Origin: an uncultured Synergistia bacterium
Lineage (GTDB): Bacteria > Eremiobacterota > SpSt-956 > JAKJGF01
Direction: 5' to 3'
Assembly: GCA_937888925.1 (NCBI GenBank)
Contig: CALARM010001104.1
Coordinates: 1 to 9,265 of the forward strand
Length of the DNA: 9,265 nt
The notes below the pieces were generated by a model. That model searched no databases, was not told where the DNA came from, and saw only the letters and a program-made list of their open reading frames with translations. A program made the translations under genes and the position numbers. Within the stretch, counting starts at the first letter, position 1, and each line of letters starts with the position of its first letter. Of this stretch, positions 6,452 through 9,265 are shown piece after piece.

Positions 6452-6592
6452 TAAGTTCCCCCACCGTGCCGTGTGCAGATCACTTTGAATCCTGACGTAA
6501 ATCAGGTGGGAACCACTATAAGTAGCTTAAGGATCCCTCACCGGGGAGGTATTCACAACACTACTGGAATTAAGTTCCCTTCAAAAAATTGT
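6452..6592 (+). ncRNA. Structured non-coding RNA candidate, 6S RNA (SsrS)-like
   Basis: This G+C-richer island in an AT-rich 387-base spacer has no plausible coding frame. On the plus strand GTTCCCCCACC (6455-6465) can pair with GGTGGGAAC (~6516-6524), enclosing a CCTGA/TCAGG hairpin. CTTAAGG then leads into a CCTC/GAGG hairpin near 6536-6551, and GGAAT/GTTCC closes the 3' side. The order TGTGCAG...TTTGAA.CC...AGGTGGGAACC...CTTAAGG...CCCC hairpin resembles my recollection of 6S RNAs from deltaproteobacteria and related groups; 6S RNA binds the housekeeping RNA polymerase as a mimic of an open promoter. Against this, I could not find a good closing stem joining the two ends, nor a U-tract terminator. 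The strand is therefore a judgement from the remembered motif, and the ends are approximate. Confidence 0.45.
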
Positions 6593-6732
6593 CGGATCAA
6601 AAATATAACCCACAAACACAAACAAAGCAGGGGAATATTTATTTCGTCTATTAAATTTTAGTCGTCTAGTTTAAAAAAATTTCTCAAAAGAATAATAGCA
6701 TATTTTTCATCTAATTGCAATGAGAAAGATTA
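6593..6732. other. AT-rich spacer after aspS, nothing recognised
   Basis: About 140 AT-rich bases lie between the structured island and the aspS stop. The only visible structure is TCGTCTA repeated 20 bases apart (6646 and 6662) and a run of T on the minus strand near 6672-6680. That run is not preceded by a compact G+C-rich stem, so a terminator for aspS is not clear. Confidence 0.5.
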
Positions 6733-8490
6733 TCAGACAACTTTTATATTTAAATCTTTAAGCTGTCTTTCCGATACCGCAACAGGTGCTCCTGTAAGAG
6801 GGCACGCTGCAGTCTGAGTCTTTGGAAAAGCTATTACATCTCTTATAGTTTTTTCTCCTGCCATAAGCATTACAAGTCTATCAAGTCCGGGAGCTATACC
6901 TCCATGAGGAGGGGCACCATATTCAAGGGCTTTCAGGAGAAAACCGAACTTATATTCTGCTTCTTCCGCAGTAAGACCCATAATTTTAAAGATCTTTTCC
7001 TGTATATCTTTCCTGTGGATACGTATACTTCCACTGCCCAGTTCTGTACCGTTAAGGACAAGGTCATAAGAACTGGCCCTCACTTTAAGAGGCTCGGAAT
7101 CCAGATATTCTATATCTTCCGTAAGAGGACATGTGAAAGCATGATGCTCTGCATCTATTTTATGTTCTTCTTCATTATATGAGAAAAGAGGGAAATCTAT
7201 GACCCAGAGGAAACTAAAGGCTCCTTCTTTAATAAGACCCAGTTCCTGGGCAAGAGAAATCCTTATTTCTCCGAGTACCCGGCTCGCAGTGGCACGTTTA
7301 TCGGAAACAATGAGTATTACATCATTATCGGAAACAGAAAATCTTAACTTTAAATTTTCTATATCTTCCGGCGTTAAAAATTTCTTTATAGAAGATTTAA
7401 TATCGCCGCCGGAAAAAGAAATCCACGATAATGCCTTTGCTCCCAGTTCTTTAGCCTTTTCATTCAATTCATCAAACTTCTTTCTGGAAGCAGATGAGAA
7501 ATTCTCCACTTTTATGCCTCTTACAACACCGCCACCCTGAATATTCTCTTTAAAAGCATTGAACTGCGAATCTTTAAATATGTCAGAAAGATCTTCTATT
7601 TTCATGCCATAGCGAAGATCAGGTTTATCAATACCGTACCAATCTATAGCATCTCTATGTTTAAGTCTGAGAAAAGGTCCGGGAAGATTAATATGAAGTA
7701 CATCTTTAAAAATACGTCCCATAAGACCTTCTGTTATATTAAGAACATCTTCCCTCTCCACAAAGGACATTTCCATATCTATCTGAGTGAATTCAGGCTG
7801 ACGGTCTGCCCTCTGATCTTCATCTCTGAAACATCTGGCTATCTGATAATATCTTTCAAATCCCGATACCATAAGCAACTGTTTAAATAATTGTGGAGAC
7901 TGAGGGAGTGCATAGAATTTACCCTGATGAACCCTGCTAGGAACCAGATAATCTCTGGCACCTTCAGGAGTGCTGTTAATAAACATAGGTGTTTCTATTT
8001 CAAGAAAACCATTTTCTTCAAGATAATTACGGGCACTCCGTGTAACAGATGCTCTGAGCTTAATATTTGATTGCATCCTTTGAGTTCTGAGATCGAGATA
8101 ACGATATTTAAGACGGGTTATTTCGTCTGCCCGGCTATCTCCTGAAATATTAATGGGAGGTGTGGGACATGTATTTAATATGATAAGTTCTCTGGCCAGA
8201 ACATCTATTTCACCTGTCGGAAGTTTTGTATTTATCGTACCTTCCGGCCTGTCACATACTTCTCCTGTAACAGATATAACATATTCCGATTTGAGTTCTC
8301 CCGCTTTTTCATGGAGTTCTTTATATTTTTCAGGATTGAACACTACCTGTGTTATTCCTTCTCTATCACGGAGATCTATAAAAATAAGGCCTCCTAAATC
8401 TCTTCTTCTGTGTACCCACCCCATAAGAGTAACTGATTTACCTGTATCTACAGGTCTCAGTTCACCACAATTATGAGTTCTTTTTTTCAA
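6733..8490 (-). CDS. aspS: Aspartate--tRNA ligase (AspRS), bacterial type
   Basis: It charges tRNA with aspartate in the cytoplasm. The length (585 residues from TTG 8490, 588 from GTG 8499) fits bacterial AspRS. The N-terminal OB-fold anticodon-binding domain contains GWVHRRRDLGGLIFIDLRD. The class II core has FLEIETPMFINSTPEGARDY (motif 1 region), FRDEDQRADRQPEFTQIDME (motif 2) and GGIAPGLDRLVMLMAG (motif 3). The bacterial GAD insertion domain lies in the middle (~285-420). Specificity is unclear. The residue after RRRD is Leu, as in Asp-only enzymes such as E. coli's, while the RPEG glycine is as I recall in the non-discriminating Pseudomonas enzyme, which also charges tRNA-Asn. The gene stands alone in its strand context and ends with tandem in-frame stops TGA TAA. 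Confidence 0.97.
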   Translation of the reverse strand: MKKRTHNCGELRPVDTGKSVTLMGWVHRRRDLGGLIFIDLRDREGITQVVFNPEKYKELHEKAGELKSEYVISVTGEVCDRPEGTINTKLPTGEIDVLARELIILNTCPTPPINISGDSRADEITRLKYRYLDLRTQRMQSNIKLRASVTRSARNYLEENGFLEIETPMFINSTPEGARDYLVPSRVHQGKFYALPQSPQLFKQLLMVSGFERYYQIARCFRDEDQRADRQPEFTQIDMEMSFVEREDVLNITEGLMGRIFKDVLHINLPGPFLRLKHRDAIDWYGIDKPDLRYGMKIEDLSDIFKDSQFNAFKENIQGGGVVRGIKVENFSSASRKKFDELNEKAKELGAKALSWISFSGGDIKSSIKKFLTPEDIENLKLRFSVSDNDVILIVSDKRATASRVLGEIRISLAQELGLIKEGAFSFLWVIDFPLFSYNEEEHKIDAEHHAFTCPLTEDIEYLDSEPLKVRASSYDLVLNGTELGSGSIRIHRKDIQEKIFKIMGLTAEEAEYKFGFLLKALEYGAPPHGGIAPGLDRLVMLMAGEKTIRDVIAFPKTQTAACPLTGAPVAVSERQLKDLNIKVV

Positions 8491-8507
8491 CAATACCACC
8501 CCTTTTT
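8491..8507 (-). promoter_or_regulatory. aspS ribosome binding site overlapping the GTG start candidate
   Basis: AAAAAGGGGTGGT on the minus strand resembles the anti-16S sequence AAGGAGGTGAT. The furthest-upstream start, GTG 8499, lies inside it. TTG 8493 and TTG 8490 follow AGGGG by 5 and 8 bases. TTG 8490 has the best spacing and gives an N-terminus (MKKRTHNCGEL) aligned with known AspRS. Confidence 0.6.
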
Positions 8508-8511
8508 AATG

Positions 8512-8543
8512 ATCGTGACGCGTGACGCTTGACGTGTCACGAT
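8512..8543. repeat. Heptad hairpin upstream of aspS (site g)
   Basis: ATCGTGACGCGT (8512-8523) pairs with ACGTGTCACGAT (8532-8543) with one G-T position, around an 8-base loop; the left side is two GTGACGC units. It lies 22 bases before aspS and would fold in its mRNA leader close to the ribosome binding site. Confidence 0.8.
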
Positions 8544-8580
8544 TCTCATATAAATAATGACAGAAATAATTCGTATAATA
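8544..8580. repeat. Flanking block shared with the site b promoter region
   Basis: TTCTCATAT followed by RAA, then ATTCGTATAATA (8569-8580), occurs here next to array g. It occurs again, inverted, at 711-755 next to array b, with a longer gap between the two shared words. This suggests the heptad array is only part of a longer repeated element. Confidence 0.5.
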
Positions 8581-8706
8581 AGAAATAATTCCTTTATTTT
8601 TTAGTAATTTTATTTTTAAATTATTTAGATAAACTGCCTCTTCACAATTTTCATCTAAAGCCTTACTTTACGCCATTAAAAATGAAAATTCCTATACCCT
8701 TAAATT

Positions 8707-8741
8707 AGGTTTTGGGTTTCTGGTTTTAGGTTTTGGGTTAT
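8707..8741. repeat. Heptad array, AGGTTTT family (site h)
   Basis: Five contiguous 7-bp units follow the pattern NGGTTTT/GGGTTTC: AGGTTTT twice, GGGTTTC, TGGTTTT and GGGTTAT. It sits 10 bases past the stop codon of the NicO gene. It is a direct array without an opposed arm, and the sequence is unrelated to the other two families apart from its period. Confidence 0.75.
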
Positions 8742-8750
8742 CGTCATCGT

Positions 8751-9265
8751 TTAAATATTAATAATCAGTATACCTGCTGCCGTAAGCGATTGTATGGCAA
8801 TAACCAGGCCGAGAATGAATATGAACAGGTAAGAAAAGGCTGCTACCCTGTTTAAAAAATTCCTTTTGGGATAATATTTTTCAAGCATCTTACCGGCAGT
8901 AACCATTACTATGCCAATGGCAATAAGAACTGCTGCCAGACCGCAACTGAAAGCCACTATTACAAGTAATCCGAGAAGTATTCTATTAAGAGCAACGGCA
9001 CTTAAGAGAACTACCAGGGCATCAGGGCATGGAACGATACCACCGCTTACGCCGAGAGCAATAAGACTCAGAAGGGTAATTTTTTCCGGCAATTTGTGCA
9101 CATGATATTTCCCACCATGATAGTGTCCGCCTGCTTCGTCAACATGGCCCTGTTCATGGTTTCTATGTTCATGGTCATGTTTATGGCTATGGTCATGACT
9201 GTGGTCGTGCTCATGTTTATGGCTATGGTCATGACTGTGGTCGTGCTCATGTCCATGACTGTGAG
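8751..9265 (-). CDS. NicO/RcnA-type nickel/cobalt transporter, N-terminus cut by window edge
   Basis: The open frame runs from the right edge to TAA at 8751, giving 170 residues. Visible residues 1-56 are a cytoplasmic His-rich loop with about 23 His, of which 17 alternate with Ser, Asp, Glu, Lys or Gly. Next is a membrane half with ALGVSGGIVPCPDALVVLL (~68-86), the signature of NicO exporters, and LLGLLVIVAFSCGLAAVLIAIG. A last membrane helix is YLFIFILGLVIAIQSL. RcnA-like proteins have this order: three helices, a His-rich loop, then three helices; they export Ni(II) or Co(II). The His loop probably binds metal. The GTG at 9101 is internal, not the start, because the frame continues upstream with the expected loop. 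The first half of the gene lies beyond the window. Confidence 0.88.
   Translation of the reverse strand, partial: HSHGHEHDHSHDHSHKHEHDHSHDHSHKHDHEHRNHEQGHVDEAGGHYHGGKYHVHKLPEKITLLSLIALGVSGGIVPCPDALVVLLSAVALNRILLGLLVIVAFSCGLAAVLIAIGIVMVTAGKMLEKYYPKRNFLNRVAAFSYLFIFILGLVIAIQSLTAAGILIINI
9179..9265 (-). repeat. 36-bp tandem duplication coding the His-rich loop
   Basis: Bases 9179-9214 and 9215-9250 are identical, followed by the start of a third, diverging copy at the window edge. Each unit encodes 12 residues with alternating His (EHDHSHDHSHKH). Identity at DNA level suggests a recent duplication or ongoing length change of the metal-binding loop. Confidence 0.9.

Noticed and set aside
6473..6661. 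Plus-strand 62-residue ORF over the structured island
   Set aside because: It has no ribosome binding site and no recognisable protein features, and it crosses several hairpins better explained as RNA structure.
6655..6732. Intrinsic terminator for aspS
   Set aside because: TTTCTC/GAGAAA before a T-run would need a loop of more than 30 bases, too weak to call.
8550..8580. Plus-strand promoter using TATAAT at 8574-8579
   Set aside because: ATGACA upstream is only 11 bases away, too short a spacer, and no plus-strand gene follows.
8751..9101. A 116-residue protein starting at GTG 9101
   Set aside because: The same frame stays open to the window edge and encodes the His-rich loop expected before this half of a NicO transporter.
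9068..9256. Minus-strand ORF rich in Met, Thr and Ile
   Set aside because: It is the +1-shifted reading of the 36-bp repeats that encode the His-rich loop of the NicO protein.

Overview
The window is a piece of an A+T-rich bacterial chromosome. Arg codons are dominated by AGA/AGG and ATA is common for Ile, so it is unlikely to be an enterobacterium-like genome. The gene mix is a bacterial-type AspRS, a bacillithiol-associated thioredoxin-like protein, B12-type radical SAM, a secreted VIT/VWA protein and a NicO metal exporter. That mix, with intergenic spaces full of degenerate 7-bp repeats, would suit an uncultivated or deep-branching lineage, but nothing here fixes the phylum. No phage, plasmid, IS, CRISPR or defence genes were recognised.

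Layout, left to right. Bases 1-635 (-) hold the N-terminal part of a cobalamin-binding-type radical SAM protein that runs off the left edge, with a recognisable promoter at 712-741 (-). Bases 811-1776 (-) hold a YkgJ-type Cys-cluster protein with a TPR tail. Bases 1843-2181 (-) hold a YtxJ/BrxC-like monothiol protein. A divergent spacer carries a 14-bp perfect palindrome. Bases 2354-2917 (+) hold a GNAT acetyltransferase and 2975-4087 (+) an M20 metallopeptidase/deacylase. These two look like an operon whose junction has been disturbed by a 39-bp tandem repeat and a one-base frameshift. Bases 4156-6345 (-) hold a secreted VIT + VWA protein, convergent with the M20 gene. Bases 6346-6732 contain no protein gene but hold a long inverted repeat and a structured segment that resembles 6S RNA. 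Bases 6733-8490 (-) hold aspS, probably started at TTG. Bases 8751-9265 (-) hold the C-terminal half of a NicO/RcnA-type Ni/Co exporter, including its His-rich loop; its N-terminus lies beyond the right edge.

The genes do not form one pathway: this is mostly housekeeping and accessory genes, each with its own spacer. Possible functional links are redox or metal handling (radical SAM, YkgJ Cys cluster, YtxJ, NicO) and the GNAT-M20 pair (acyl transfer next to amide hydrolysis); both are inference.

The most distinctive signal is in the spacers. Almost every one holds an array with 7-bp periodicity, in at least three sequence families (GTGACGC-like, CAGTRAT-like, AGGTTTT-like). Several are arranged as inverted arms that would fold into hairpins, and in at least two places they run into gene ends. 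The GNAT-M20 junction and the candidate ncRNA are the other two points most worth checking.
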